A stretch of 64,000 nt of DNA, taken from Bacteroides mediterraneensis (GTDB lineage Bacteria > Bacteroidota > Bacteroidia > Bacteroidales > Bacteroidaceae). The translations under genes were made by a program, and so were the position numbers. Positions 9,341 to 18,370 of this stretch are shown piece after piece. Location of the stretch: positions 1,266,919 through 1,330,918 of the forward strand of contig NZ_LT635783.1 of assembly GCF_900128455.1 (NCBI RefSeq). Reading direction: 5' to 3'. The notes beneath the pieces were generated by a model that saw only the letters and a list, made by a program, of their open reading frames with translations, made no database searches and was not told the origin of the DNA. Position 1 is the stretch's first letter, and every line of letters begins with the position of its first letter.

Positions 9341-10624
9341 ATGAGAAAAACAGGATGGATACTGCCGTTTCTGGTTTTCCCTTTGTGCATGCAGGGGCAG
9401 ACGGCACGTGAAGAGATTGATGAGAATCCGGCACTGGCGGGAGGAAAATACTATGCCTATGAGGTACCCGATGTGCAGCTTACTTCAGCCCCCGCGGGTT
9501 ATACTCCTTTTTATATATCGATGTTTGCCCGTCATGGGTCGCGTTATCTGACGAAGGAAAAGAAATATACTCAGCCTTTGTCGCTTCTCCTTGCAGCGGA
9601 TGAGGCCGGGGTGCTGACCGCAGACGGAAAGCGGGCATTGAAGGTGGTGGCTGCTTTGGCTCAGGAAGCCGAAGCACGTTATGGCGAGCTGACGCCGAAA
9701 GGGGCGCGGCAACATCGGGAGCTGATAGACCGGATGTACCGGCATTATCCGGAGGTGTTCGCTGACGGTGTGCATGTGGATGCACGCTCTACCTATAAAA
9801 CACGAGCCTTTCTTTCCATGGCAGCCGGTTGTGTGGAATTGAAGGGGTTGAACCCCAAGCTGCACATCACCACGCAGGCCAGTGAGGCAGATGCCTATTA
9901 TATAAAGTACAAGAATCCTTTGTATGAAGCACAGCATCTGGAGAACAGTGACTCGGTGTATCGTGTGGCAGATAGCGTGTATGTGCATCCGGCACGCTTG
10001 ATGAAACAGCTGTTTCGTGATTCTTCTTACGTAGAGGCTCATATCCAGCCGGTGAAGTTGATGACAGACTTGTTTGAATTGCACGGTATCAGCCAGAGCA
10101 GCGACCGTCAGCCCGATTTGTCTTTCCTGTTCACTCCGCAGGAACGGTATGACTTGTGGCAGCGTAACAACTTTGAATGGTACTATGAGAAAGGAGCTTC
10201 CCCGTTGAGTGACGACTGCATGTACAAGCTCGAAAAAAATCTGTTGAAAAATTTTATCGAAACAGCCGATACCGTGATTGCTTCCCGAAAGAATGGGGTG
10301 ACGTTGCGTTATGGACATGACACGAACCTGGCTCCTTTGGCGGTACTGATGGGCATCAATGACTTGCAGGCTTCCACGGCGGACTGGCAGCGCATTGCAG
10401 ATACGTACCGTACCTATTGTATCATTCCGATGTGTGGAAATGTGCAACTGATATTTTACCGAAAGAAAGGGGTGAAAGAGGTGCTGGTCAAGGTACTGTT
10501 GAACGAACGCGAGGTGAAGCTGCCGCTTCACAGTGAGATGGCTCCCTATTATGCTTGGAAAGACGTTCGGAATTACTGGTCGAAAATGCTGGAGAGCATC
10601 CAGCTGCCGGTACAGGTAAAGTAG
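9341..10624 (+). CDS. Secreted histidine-type phosphatase
   Basis: This 427-residue branch-2 histidine phosphatase has a signal peptide (MRKTGWILPFLVFPLCMQGQ). The catalytic RHG box is seen as ARHGSRYLT (His near residue 65) and the proton-donor HD pair in RYGHDTNLAPL (near 325). The family hydrolyses phosphomonoesters such as phytate and sugar phosphates. MINPP-type members carry HAE at the second site, whereas this one has HD, which favours the phytase/glucose-1-phosphatase branch. It precedes a TonB receptor, a lipoprotein and a metallophosphoesterase, suggesting phosphate release outside the inner membrane. Confidence 0.88.
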   Translation: MRKTGWILPFLVFPLCMQGQTAREEIDENPALAGGKYYAYEVPDVQLTSAPAGYTPFYISMFARHGSRYLTKEKKYTQPLSLLLAADEAGVLTADGKRALKVVAALAQEAEARYGELTPKGARQHRELIDRMYRHYPEVFADGVHVDARSTYKTRAFLSMAAGCVELKGLNPKLHITTQASEADAYYIKYKNPLYEAQHLENSDSVYRVADSVYVHPARLMKQLFRDSSYVEAHIQPVKLMTDLFELHGISQSSDRQPDLSFLFTPQERYDLWQRNNFEWYYEKGASPLSDDCMYKLEKNLLKNFIETADTVIASRKNGVTLRYGHDTNLAPLAVLMGINDLQASTADWQRIADTYRTYCIIPMCGNVQLIFYRKKGVKEVLVKVLLNEREVKLPLHSEMAPYYAWKDVRNYWSKMLESIQLPVQVK

Positions 10625-10758
10625 TTTGGAAGCATTATACATATTGTAAGGAGGGGTATTTCTTTTTGAAAGGGGTACCTCTTTTTTTTGCACGTATCTC
10701 TTGCCTAAATGTAACAAAAAAGAAATTTCTATGCAATAAGGATGAAAATAGGATGGGA

Positions 10759-10766
10759 TACTTTTG
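10759..10766 (+). promoter_or_regulatory. Bacteroides-type -7 box
   Basis: TACTTTTG lies 20 bases before the TonB-receptor ATG. No TTTG -33 element is at the usual distance, so transcription may depend on an activator. The box implies that the receptor and lipoprotein can be transcribed apart from the phosphatase gene upstream. Confidence 0.45.
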
Positions 10767-10785
10767 CGGCAAATAAGAAAAGGAA

Positions 10786-13440
10786 ATGAAAGCAAGTATT
10801 GTTTTGGCGTTGTTGTCACTGATGTCTGCAAGTGTGCAGGCCAGTGTGGTAAAAGGAAAGATTAAGGATGCACAGACAGGAGAGGAAATTATCGGTGCAT
10901 CGGTAATGGTAAAGGAAGAGCCCGGAAAGGGAGCTGTTACGGGGTTGGACGGTAGTTTTAACCTGTCTGTCAATCGGGATAAATATACATTGGTCTGTTC
11001 TTATGTGGGATACAAAAAATATGAGGTGACCATCACTCCAGACAAGAAAGAAATCGTGATTCCACTGAAAACCGATGATGTGGCACTGGATGAAGTAGTG
11101 GTGGTGGCCTCCAATCCGGGAAGAACGGAAGCTGGTGCACGCGGTATTGAACGTCAGGCCATGAATGTGGTCAACGTGATGAGTGCTAAGGCCATCGAGC
11201 TTTCACCGGATATCACCGTAGCGAATGTGATTCAGCGTATGTCGGGCGTGACCATCGAGCGGAACAGCAGCGGAGAAGGCCAGTATGCGATTCTGCGGGG
11301 TATGGACAAGCGCTATAATTATACTTTGATTAATGGGGTGAAAATTCCGAGTCCGGACAACAAGAACCGTTTCGTGCCGCTGGATATTTTCCCGTCGGAG
11401 ATGCTCGATCGTTTGGAAGTAACCAAATCATTGACTGCCAATATGGAAGGCGATGGAATCGGAGGAGCGGTCAACCTGATTATGAAGGATGCACCTACGG
11501 AACGGCAGTTTACCGTGAATTTGTCGACCGGTTACAATGCCATGTATTTCGGCCGTGACTTTCAGTCGTTCAACCACGGGGCCATCGTCAAACAGTCGCC
11601 GTATGAACAGATGGGTATGCCGGAAGACAACCGGGTGACCATGGATAATTTCACAACCGACAACTTACGGATGAGCTGGAAAAAGCCTTTGCCGGATTTG
11701 ACTGCCGGGATTTCTTATGGCGACCGTTTCTTTCAGAACAAGCTGGGCGTGATGCTGGCCGGCAGTTTCCTGAATACCTATCGTGGTAAGGAAAGCCAAT
11801 TGTATTATCAGCCGGGCACCACTCACAACGGCATTGAGTATCGTAATTACTCTTCCCAGCAGACCCGTATCGGGGCGCATGCCAAACTGGATTATTTCAT
11901 TAACGAACATCATAAGTTGACCTGGTATAATGGTTACATGGATATGCGTGAAGCAGAAGTGCGCGACGGACATGACGACAAGGAAGGAGCCGTACGTATG
12001 AAGTGGAATCACCAGTATATCATCAATTCTACCTTGAAAGGCGAACATTCCTTTTTGGACGATGGGGCGCTTCGCCTGAACTGGTCGGCAGTTATCTCGA
12101 AAGCCTACAGTGAGACTCCGGATAATACGGAAATTTTCTTGCAAGGCACACACGTACAGACTTCTGGAGCAGCTACCCGGCGTTGGGAACACAATTCAGA
12201 TAAAGATAAGGCGGGATATGTGGACTTGATGTACAAACTGAAATTGGACGGTGGTTCTGTCTTTGATTTCTCTGTCGGAGGTATGTACCGTGACAAGAAG
12301 CGTGACAGCTTTTTCAATGAATACACCTTCAACTCGGCAACGGGAGTGAAAGATCCGCAATATCAGGGGGAAGACTGGAATAACTACGATGAGATTTTGT
12401 TTACTCCCTTGAAATACGGTAACATCAGTGACCCGTTGAACTACGATGCTTCTGAAAAGATTGGCGCAGGCTACGGAATGGTGAAATATACCTATCGGAA
12501 ATGGGAGTTCATTGCGGGAGTACGTGTGGAACATACCAATCAAGGATATGTATTGAAGTTCCCGACCGAGAATGAAGATCCCGAGGGAAACCAGAAGTAT
12601 ACGGATGTGCTGCCCAGCTTTCATGCAAAATATGGAGTGCATAAGAATGCCAACCTGCGTTTCTCGTACGCACGGTCTATCAACCGCCCCAGCTTCTTTG
12701 AGATTGTGCCTTACAGCATCATCAATGAAGACTACAAGGAAAAGGGTAATCCGGATTTGAAACATACTGTGGCCGACAACATCGACCTGCGCTATGAATA
12801 TTTTCCGAAATCGTCCGAACAGTTTATGGTGGGCATGTTCTACAAACGGTTGCAGAACCCGATTGAATATGGTTTGCTCAACGAGGGACAGGATACCTAC
12901 TATAAACCGATGAACTTCGGCGATGCAACCAACCTGGGTGTGGAAGTGGATATCATGAAATATTTCAACTGGTTCGGTATCAAGGCTAATTATACGTACA
13001 CTCACTCTACGATTACGACCGAGAAGCGTATCATGGACGGCAACGATGTGAAGAGCATTTCGCAGACACGTCCTTTGTTCGGACAGGCGGCCCATGTGGC
13101 GAATTTATCGTTGCTTTTCAAAAGCACCAAATATGGCTGGGAAGGACAGATTGCCGGAAGTTATACTGGAAAACGTTTGAGCGATATTTCCAACTGGTAT
13201 AATGATGATATTTGGGAAGACGGCTACATGCAGCTGGATGCATCTGTGGAAAAGAGCTTCAAGAACGGCATCAGTATTTTTGCCAAAGTGTCCAATCTGC
13301 TGGACACTCCTTTGTTGCGATTCATTCAAAGTGGCCCGCAAACAGCGAATGTAACCTCGGAACGGAAAGATGGGAATGTGATAGAACGAAAAGAATGGCA
13401 CGGACAATCGTTCATGCTGGGAATCAGATATAAACTATAA
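10786..13440 (+). CDS. TonB-dependent receptor, probable phosphoester locus
   Basis: This 884-residue outer-membrane receptor has a signal peptide (about 1-19) and a carboxypeptidase-regulatory-like domain near residues 22-100 (VVKGKIKDAQTGEEIIGASV). The plug runs from about 115 to 240 (VIQRMSGVTIERNSSGEGQY, then LINGVKIPSPD) and the barrel ends MLGIRYKL. There is no STN domain, so unlike the receptor at 3305 it should not signal to an anti-sigma factor. It is 41 bases before a beta-helix lipoprotein gene in the same direction and lies between two phosphatase genes. I infer uptake of a phosphate ester or its product; the substrate is not shown by the sequence. Confidence 0.9.
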   Translation: MKASIVLALLSLMSASVQASVVKGKIKDAQTGEEIIGASVMVKEEPGKGAVTGLDGSFNLSVNRDKYTLVCSYVGYKKYEVTITPDKKEIVIPLKTDDVALDEVVVVASNPGRTEAGARGIERQAMNVVNVMSAKAIELSPDITVANVIQRMSGVTIERNSSGEGQYAILRGMDKRYNYTLINGVKIPSPDNKNRFVPLDIFPSEMLDRLEVTKSLTANMEGDGIGGAVNLIMKDAPTERQFTVNLSTGYNAMYFGRDFQSFNHGAIVKQSPYEQMGMPEDNRVTMDNFTTDNLRMSWKKPLPDLTAGISYGDRFFQNKLGVMLAGSFLNTYRGKESQLYYQPGTTHNGIEYRNYSSQQTRIGAHAKLDYFINEHHKLTWYNGYMDMREAEVRDGHDDKEGAVRMKWNHQYIINSTLKGEHSFLDDGALRLNWSAVISKAYSETPDNTEIFLQGTHVQTSGAATRRWEHNSDKDKAGYVDLMYKLKLDGGSVFDFSVGGMYRDKKRDSFFNEYTFNSATGVKDPQYQGEDWNNYDEILFTPLKYGNISDPLNYDASEKIGAGYGMVKYTYRKWEFIAGVRVEHTNQGYVLKFPTENEDPEGNQKYTDVLPSFHAKYGVHKNANLRFSYARSINRPSFFEIVPYSIINEDYKEKGNPDLKHTVADNIDLRYEYFPKSSEQFMVGMFYKRLQNPIEYGLLNEGQDTYYKPMNFGDATNLGVEVDIMKYFNWFGIKANYTYTHSTITTEKRIMDGNDVKSISQTRPLFGQAAHVANLSLLFKSTKYGWEGQIAGSYTGKRLSDISNWYNDDIWEDGYMQLDASVEKSFKNGISIFAKVSNLLDTPLLRFIQSGPQTANVTSERKDGNVIERKEWHGQSFMLGIRYKL

Positions 13441-13481
13441 TCAAATATAAATAATTAACTAGTAACTAAATTTATTACGTA

Positions 13482-14897
13482 ATGAGACTGAAAAATTATT
13501 TGCTGGCAAGTACAGCTTTGGTAGCGTTGTCTTTTATGGCCGCTTGTACGGAAGAAGATCCTATCGCTAATGGTGACGGTACCGAGAATACGGATGGAAA
13601 TGATGAAAACAATGGTGGGAACAGTGAGGAAACCAATGACAATGTCATTGTTTGGCCTGCTGATACCGTCGTAAAGCTTACGGATCATTACACTGTGCCG
13701 GAAGGAAAGAGCCTGGTGATAAAGGAAGGAGCACAAATCATTGTAAGTTCAGACGGAGTAGGAGCCAATCACGCACCGATTGAGTTTACTGTCAATGGTA
13801 ATTTGTATTGTGAAGGAACTGCTGAAAAACCGATTTTGTTCTCTGTTCCAGAGAATGAACGTACCAATGAAAATATTTTTGAAGGCCTTTGGGGTGGAAT
13901 TGTGGCCAGTGCTACTTGTGAGGAAATGCTGATTGACCACACCATCATTGAATATACAGGAGGGCAGGTAATTGAAGGTTCCCCTGCGGCAAGTGCTGAA
14001 ATCTATACAGCCGGAGATGATGCGTATCCCCAGATTACTACTAACAACATTAACGGACGTTATGTGATTACCAATTCCATCCTGCGCAACGGCTGGTCGG
14101 ATGGTATTTACCTGATGGGAGGAAATGCCATTATTGCCAATAATATTTTCGCTGCCAACGGATACGACGGGGCGGAAGCTGTAAACGTAAAAGCCGGTTG
14201 CGTGGTCGATGTGGCCGACAACGTGATGTTCAGTCCGAATACCAACGGCTTGAAGCTGTCCAGTTCCGGTCAGAGCGAAGACCGTGCAATGGCCAAAATC
14301 CAGGCTTACAACAATACTATTATCAATGCCGGATGGCGTCGTGACGGTGAAAAAGGCGGTTGCGTGTATGTCGAAAAGAATGCGTTGGCAAATGTCTTCA
14401 ATAACCTGATGGTGAACTGCAAGTTCAGAGCTATGACTCCGAATTATGACATTCCGAATAATGTAGATGAAGGTTATAACGACCAGTCTGTCATTGATTA
14501 TAACTATTATGCTTCCGGTACACAGAAGAGTGATGTAGTGTTTACGGAAGAATCTGGTGTGGCTTATTCTTGGGAAGGATATGCATACGCACATGAAAAC
14601 TACAATGAAGGCGTGGTAGATGCACACAGTGTGATTACAAAGACTGCTGAAGAATGTGCGGCCAATGACCCGAAATTTGTCAACTTCCCGATTAACGACG
14701 TAGCTTTGACAGCTTACGTGTACGATGAGGCATGGGATTTCCAGGTAGAAGCTGGTTCGCCGGTATTGACCGGTGCGTATGCCGGAAACGATGCGGCATT
14801 GGCTCCTTATTTTGGAACGGAAGGTTTGAGCGTAAACGGCCAGACATATACATCTCCGAAAGTAGAAGCTCGTTTCGGTGCCTATGGCGCAAAATGA
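13482..14897 (+). CDS. Surface lipoprotein with right-handed beta-helix
   Basis: This 471-residue protein has a lipobox (LSFMAAC). Acidic residues right after the cysteine (CTEEDP) resemble the Bacteroides lipoprotein export signal for the cell surface. A low-complexity Asn/Asp/Gly linker follows (about 28-55), then repeated beta-helix coils (AIIANNIFAANG, VVDVADNVMF, AYNNTIINAG, ANVFNNLMVNC). The fold is that of pectate-lyase-like proteins, but I see no catalytic set I can name. It takes the position SusD has in Sus loci, so it may be the receptor's binding partner (inference). Confidence 0.8.
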   Translation: MRLKNYLLASTALVALSFMAACTEEDPIANGDGTENTDGNDENNGGNSEETNDNVIVWPADTVVKLTDHYTVPEGKSLVIKEGAQIIVSSDGVGANHAPIEFTVNGNLYCEGTAEKPILFSVPENERTNENIFEGLWGGIVASATCEEMLIDHTIIEYTGGQVIEGSPAASAEIYTAGDDAYPQITTNNINGRYVITNSILRNGWSDGIYLMGGNAIIANNIFAANGYDGAEAVNVKAGCVVDVADNVMFSPNTNGLKLSSSGQSEDRAMAKIQAYNNTIINAGWRRDGEKGGCVYVEKNALANVFNNLMVNCKFRAMTPNYDIPNNVDEGYNDQSVIDYNYYASGTQKSDVVFTEESGVAYSWEGYAYAHENYNEGVVDAHSVITKTAEECAANDPKFVNFPINDVALTAYVYDEAWDFQVEAGSPVLTGAYAGNDAALAPYFGTEGLSVNGQTYTSPKVEARFGAYGAK

Positions 14898-14924
14898 TAA
14901 TTTCCTTTTCTAGGTTTTGTTAAG

Positions 14925-14987
14925 GCAGTCAGAGTGACTGCGTTTTCCTCAATTGAATAAGTCCGGACAGCCTGTTTCGGGCTTATT
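14925..14987 (+). terminator. Two hairpins after the lipoprotein gene
   Basis: GCAGTCA (14925-14931) pairs with TGACTGC (14935-14941) and is followed by a T-rich stretch. A second hairpin pairs AATAAG (14956-14961) with CTTATT (14982-14987), extended inward by CCG/CGG, and is followed by CTTTG. Together they separate the receptor-lipoprotein pair from the metallophosphoesterase gene. Confidence 0.55.
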
Positions 14988-15023
14988 CTTTGAATATCTC
15001 AATTTATTTAATTTGTTTGTTTT

Positions 15024-15968
15024 ATGATTTCATTGAAGAAATTTTTCTGGACCTGTTGTTTGTCCTTGTCTGTATTGGTGGTGTTTGCGCAGGATGCTTC
15101 TGCATGGAAGGCGTTGGAAAAGCCGGTAAACTTTCTGCTGGCCAATGACTTGGGACGTAACGGTTATTACGACCAGAAGCCTATTGCCGAACTGATGGGG
15201 CAGCTGGCGGAGAATGTAGATATCGAAGCTGTAGTAGCAGCAGGCGATGTGCACCATTTTGAAGGTGTCCGCAGTGTGAACGACCCATTGTGGATGACCA
15301 ATTACGAACTGATATACAGTCATCCGGAGTTGATGATTCCCTGGTATCCGGTTATGGGAAACCATGAATACCGTGGCAATACCCAGGCGGTATTGGATTA
15401 CGCGCAGGTGAGTGCCCGTTGGGAAATACCGGCCCGTTATTATACGAAAGTGTTGGAGAATGACGATGTGACCGTGCGCTTGGTCATGATTGATACCGCT
15501 CCCTTGCTGGACAAATATCGGAAAGATGTGGAGAAATATCCGGATGCCTGTCGGCAGGACATGGACAAGCAGCTGGCATGGATGGATTCTGTGCTGACCG
15601 CAGCCAAGGAAGACTGGGTGCTGGTAGTAGGGCATCATCCGATTTTTGCCGATACCGACAAAAGCGACGCCGAACGTCTGGACATGGAAAAAAGAGTAGA
15701 CACTATTCTGCGCAAGCATAAAAATGTAAATATGTACCTGTGCGGTCATATTCATAACTTCCAGCACATCCGCAAGCCGGGAAGTGCCATCGATTATGTG
15801 GTAAACTCTTCCGGTTCGTTAAGCCGTAAGGTGAAGACAGTCGACGGGACCCAATTCTGTAGCGGTGAATCCGGTTTCTCTTTGGTTTCGGCCGATAAGA
15901 AAGAATTGTGTCTGCACATGATAAACAAGGACGGAAAAGTAATTTATACGGTCCGCCAGGCCCGATAG
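15024..15968 (+). CDS. Secreted calcineurin-like metallophosphoesterase
   Basis: This 314-residue enzyme has a signal peptide (about 1-24) and all the metal motifs of the family: NDLGRNG near 40, AAGDVHH near 73, GNHEY near 113, VVGHHPIF near 208 and CGHIHNFQH near 240. It resembles purple-acid-phosphatase-like phosphoesterases. It should hydrolyse phosphoesters in the periplasm or at the surface, and with the histidine phosphatase at 9341 it brackets the TonB receptor and lipoprotein. The exact substrate is unknown. Confidence 0.88.
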   Translation: MISLKKFFWTCCLSLSVLVVFAQDASAWKALEKPVNFLLANDLGRNGYYDQKPIAELMGQLAENVDIEAVVAAGDVHHFEGVRSVNDPLWMTNYELIYSHPELMIPWYPVMGNHEYRGNTQAVLDYAQVSARWEIPARYYTKVLENDDVTVRLVMIDTAPLLDKYRKDVEKYPDACRQDMDKQLAWMDSVLTAAKEDWVLVVGHHPIFADTDKSDAERLDMEKRVDTILRKHKNVNMYLCGHIHNFQHIRKPGSAIDYVVNSSGSLSRKVKTVDGTQFCSGESGFSLVSADKKELCLHMINKDGKVIYTVRQAR

Positions 15969-16145
15969 ACCGTTTTGTGTATGTATCCCCGACCGGAAAA
16001 ATGAGAATTTATAAAATATTTTAGGAATAAAAATACATATTCTGTATTCCGTTGTTTTGTAAACTCGACTTTGCGTTATTGTTTCTGGAAAGGTAATTTT
16101 CTCCTCATTTGTAGGTATTTTCTAGGGAAAGAGTAGCGATTTGGC

Positions 16146-16184
16146 AAAAAAAGAGGCATTCGTTGGAACGGTGTCTCTTTTTTT
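16146..16184 (+). terminator. Terminator hairpin, possibly bidirectional
   Basis: AAAAAGAG (16146-16155 region) pairs with CTCTTTTT on the far side, a stem of about ten bases with runs of A before and T after, so it could stop transcription from either side. It follows the metallophosphoesterase gene; the carboxylase promoter begins within and just after it. Confidence 0.6.
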
Positions 16185-16194
16185 GCTATTTTTG
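16162..16194 (+). promoter_or_regulatory. Promoter of the carboxylase operon
   Basis: A -7 box TATTTTTG (16187-16194) lies 21 bases after GTTG (16162-16165), one mismatch from TTTG. Transcription would begin near 16202, leaving a leader of about 105 bases before the ATG at 16309. I see no riboswitch fold in that leader. Confidence 0.55.
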
Positions 16195-16308
16195 CACAGT
16201 TTTTAGGTTATCTGTGCACGAATGGATTTTTCAGTGCGTGGATAATCAGGTAATTGGGTCGTATGAGAACGATCCGGTATCATAGAAATCATAATTAAAA
16301 CATAAAGC

Positions 16309-17820
16309 ATGATACACAAAGTATTGATCGCTAACCGTGGTGAAATTGCTGTGCGCGTGATGCGCTCTTGCCGTGAAATGGGCATTCGTACCGTGGCAGT
16401 TTTTTCCGAAGCCGACAGAACGGCTCGCCACGTACTTTATGCGGATGAAGCTTGTCTGATTGGCCCTGCTGCGTCTCGCGAAAGTTATCTGAACATAGAT
16501 AAGATTATCATGGCGGCGAAACGTCATGGAGTGGATGCTATTCATCCGGGATATGGGTTCCTGTCTGAAAATTCAGAGTTTGCACGTCGTTGCCGTCAGG
16601 AAGGTATTATTTTTATCGGTCCGGATCCGGAGACAATGGATGCGATGGGTGACAAGATTTCTGCCCGCAAGCACATGATTGCAGCCGGTGTACCGGTCGT
16701 TCCGGGTACAGAACAACCGTTGCAGAGTGTGGAAGAGGCCAAAGAAATCTGTAATCAAATCGGTTACCCGGTCATGTTGAAAGCTTCCATGGGGGGTGGA
16801 GGTAAGGGTATGCGTTTGATTCACAATGTAGACGAAGTGGAAGAAGCCTATAACACAGCCCGTTCGGAATCTATGTCTTCTTTTGGTGACGATACCGTCT
16901 ATCTGGAAAAATTTGTAGAAGAACCTCATCATATCGAATTCCAGATTCTGGGTGATAATTACGGAAATGCCGTACATCTTTTTGAACGTGAATGTTCTAT
17001 CCAGCGCCGTAACCAGAAAATCGTGGAAGAAACTCCTTCTCCTTTTGTCACTCCTGAATTGCGTCAGAAAATGGGTGAGGCAGCTGTGGCTGCGGCAAAG
17101 GCTGTGCATTACAAAGGAGCCGGTACGATTGAGTTCCTAGTCGACAAGCACCGCAATTTCTACTTCTTGGAAATGAATACCCGTTTGCAGGTAGAACATC
17201 CGATTACGGAAGAAGTGGTAGGTGTGGACTTGGTAAAGGAACAGCTTCGTGTGGCCAACAACGAGCCGCTCCACTTCAAGCAGGAAGACCTGCAGCAGCG
17301 CGGACATGCCATTGAATGTCGTATCTGTGCCGAGGATTCAGAAAACAACTTCATGCCTTCTCCGGGTGTCATCCGTCAGCTGATTGAGCCGAACGGCATC
17401 GGCGTACGTATCGACAGCTACGTGTACGAAAGCTACGAAATTCCTATTTATTATGACCCGATGATTGGTAAGCTGATTGTGTGGGCTACCACCCGTGAGT
17501 TTGCTATCGAACGTATGCGCCGCGTGTTGTACGAATACAAGATTACCGGACTGAAGACTAACATCGGTTACTTGCGTCACATTATGAACGTGCCCGACTT
17601 CGTGGAAGGGCATTACAATACCTTGTTCATCCCGAAACACCAGGATATGCTCCGTGAATGGGCCGGACAGAAGGAGGAAGAAACTGAAAACATTGCCATG
17701 ATTGCCGCTTACATCGACTACCTGATGAACTTGGAAGAAAACAAGTCGGCATCCAGCGATAACCGTCCGATCAGCCGCTGGCGCGAATTCGGTCTGAAAA
17801 AAGGAGTATTGCGAATCTAA
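16309..17820 (+). CDS. accC: Acyl-CoA carboxylase biotin carboxylase subunit
   Basis: This 503-residue ATP-grasp enzyme carboxylates the biotin on the carrier protein encoded next, using ATP and bicarbonate. The N-terminal fold begins KVLIANRGEIAVRVMRSCRE. The glycine-rich ATP loop is KASMGGGGKGMRL near 158-170, and the catalytic region is FLEMNTRLQVEHPITEE near 285-300. The length is slightly above the usual 445-450, with an extra C-terminal tail after about residue 450. It is first of three genes; with the carrier and carboxyltransferase it most likely forms a propionyl-CoA/acyl-CoA carboxylase rather than the housekeeping acetyl-CoA enzyme. Confidence 0.92.
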   Translation: MIHKVLIANRGEIAVRVMRSCREMGIRTVAVFSEADRTARHVLYADEACLIGPAASRESYLNIDKIIMAAKRHGVDAIHPGYGFLSENSEFARRCRQEGIIFIGPDPETMDAMGDKISARKHMIAAGVPVVPGTEQPLQSVEEAKEICNQIGYPVMLKASMGGGGKGMRLIHNVDEVEEAYNTARSESMSSFGDDTVYLEKFVEEPHHIEFQILGDNYGNAVHLFERECSIQRRNQKIVEETPSPFVTPELRQKMGEAAVAAAKAVHYKGAGTIEFLVDKHRNFYFLEMNTRLQVEHPITEEVVGVDLVKEQLRVANNEPLHFKQEDLQQRGHAIECRICAEDSENNFMPSPGVIRQLIEPNGIGVRIDSYVYESYEIPIYYDPMIGKLIVWATTREFAIERMRRVLYEYKITGLKTNIGYLRHIMNVPDFVEGHYNTLFIPKHQDMLREWAGQKEEETENIAMIAAYIDYLMNLEENKSASSDNRPISRWREFGLKKGVLRI

Positions 17821-17848
17821 GCGTGTTTTAATTAAAAAGTAGAAGATT

Positions 17849-18370
17849 ATGGAAATACATATAGGTGACAGAGTTGCGGACGTGACACTGGTCAGCAAGG
17901 AAGGCAACAAGGTGCAGCTGACCATCGACGGAGTGCCTTACGATGTAGACATCGTGATGGCCGAAAACGGAAGCTGTTCCATCCTGCACGAAGGAAAGTC
18001 GTACAACGCCGAACTGATTCGTAAGGAAGGCGGAAAAAGCTATACCGTGAACGCACATTACCAGTCATACAACATCGACATCATTGACTCACAGGCCAAA
18101 TACCTGCGCATGCGCAAGGGCGGGGAAGAAAAGCAACAGGACAAGATTGTTTCTCCGATGCCGGGTAAGGTGGTCAAGATTCCGGTAAAGGTAGGCGACC
18201 GTCTGCAGGCTGGCGACATCGTGGTAGTGATTGAAGCCATGAAGATGCAGAGCAACTACAAAGTGAACAGTGAATGCGTGGTGAAGGAAATCCTTGTGAA
18301 CGAAGGAGATTCCGTCAACAGCAATCAGGTAATAATGACATTGGATGTAATTAAAGAAGACGAACAATGA
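17849..18370 (+). CDS. Biotin carboxyl carrier protein
   Basis: This 173-residue carrier has a C-terminal biotinyl domain. The lysine that takes biotin is K132 in the motif EAMKMQSNYKV. The N-terminal half (about 1-90) is an acyl-CoA-carboxylase-type linker and small beta domain. It moves carboxybiotin between the carboxylase (28 bases upstream) and the carboxyltransferase, whose start overlaps this stop by four bases (ATGA). Confidence 0.93.
   Translation: MEIHIGDRVADVTLVSKEGNKVQLTIDGVPYDVDIVMAENGSCSILHEGKSYNAELIRKEGGKSYTVNAHYQSYNIDIIDSQAKYLRMRKGGEEKQQDKIVSPMPGKVVKIPVKVGDRLQAGDIVVVIEAMKMQSNYKVNSECVVKEILVNEGDSVNSNQVIMTLDVIKEDEQ

Noticed and set aside
9341..10624. MINPP-type inositol polyphosphate phosphatase
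   Set aside because: The second catalytic motif reads HD rather than the HAE of that group, so only a general histidine phosphatase is called.
10639..10690. Hairpin after the histidine phosphatase gene (GAGG ... CCTC with a T run)
   Set aside because: Only the outer four bases and a few inner ones pair; too weak to call a terminator with confidence.
10700..10758. Pho-box-like direct repeats before the TonB receptor
   Set aside because: Only one TGTAAC half-site is seen, with no second at 11 bases; phosphate control stays an inference from the genes.
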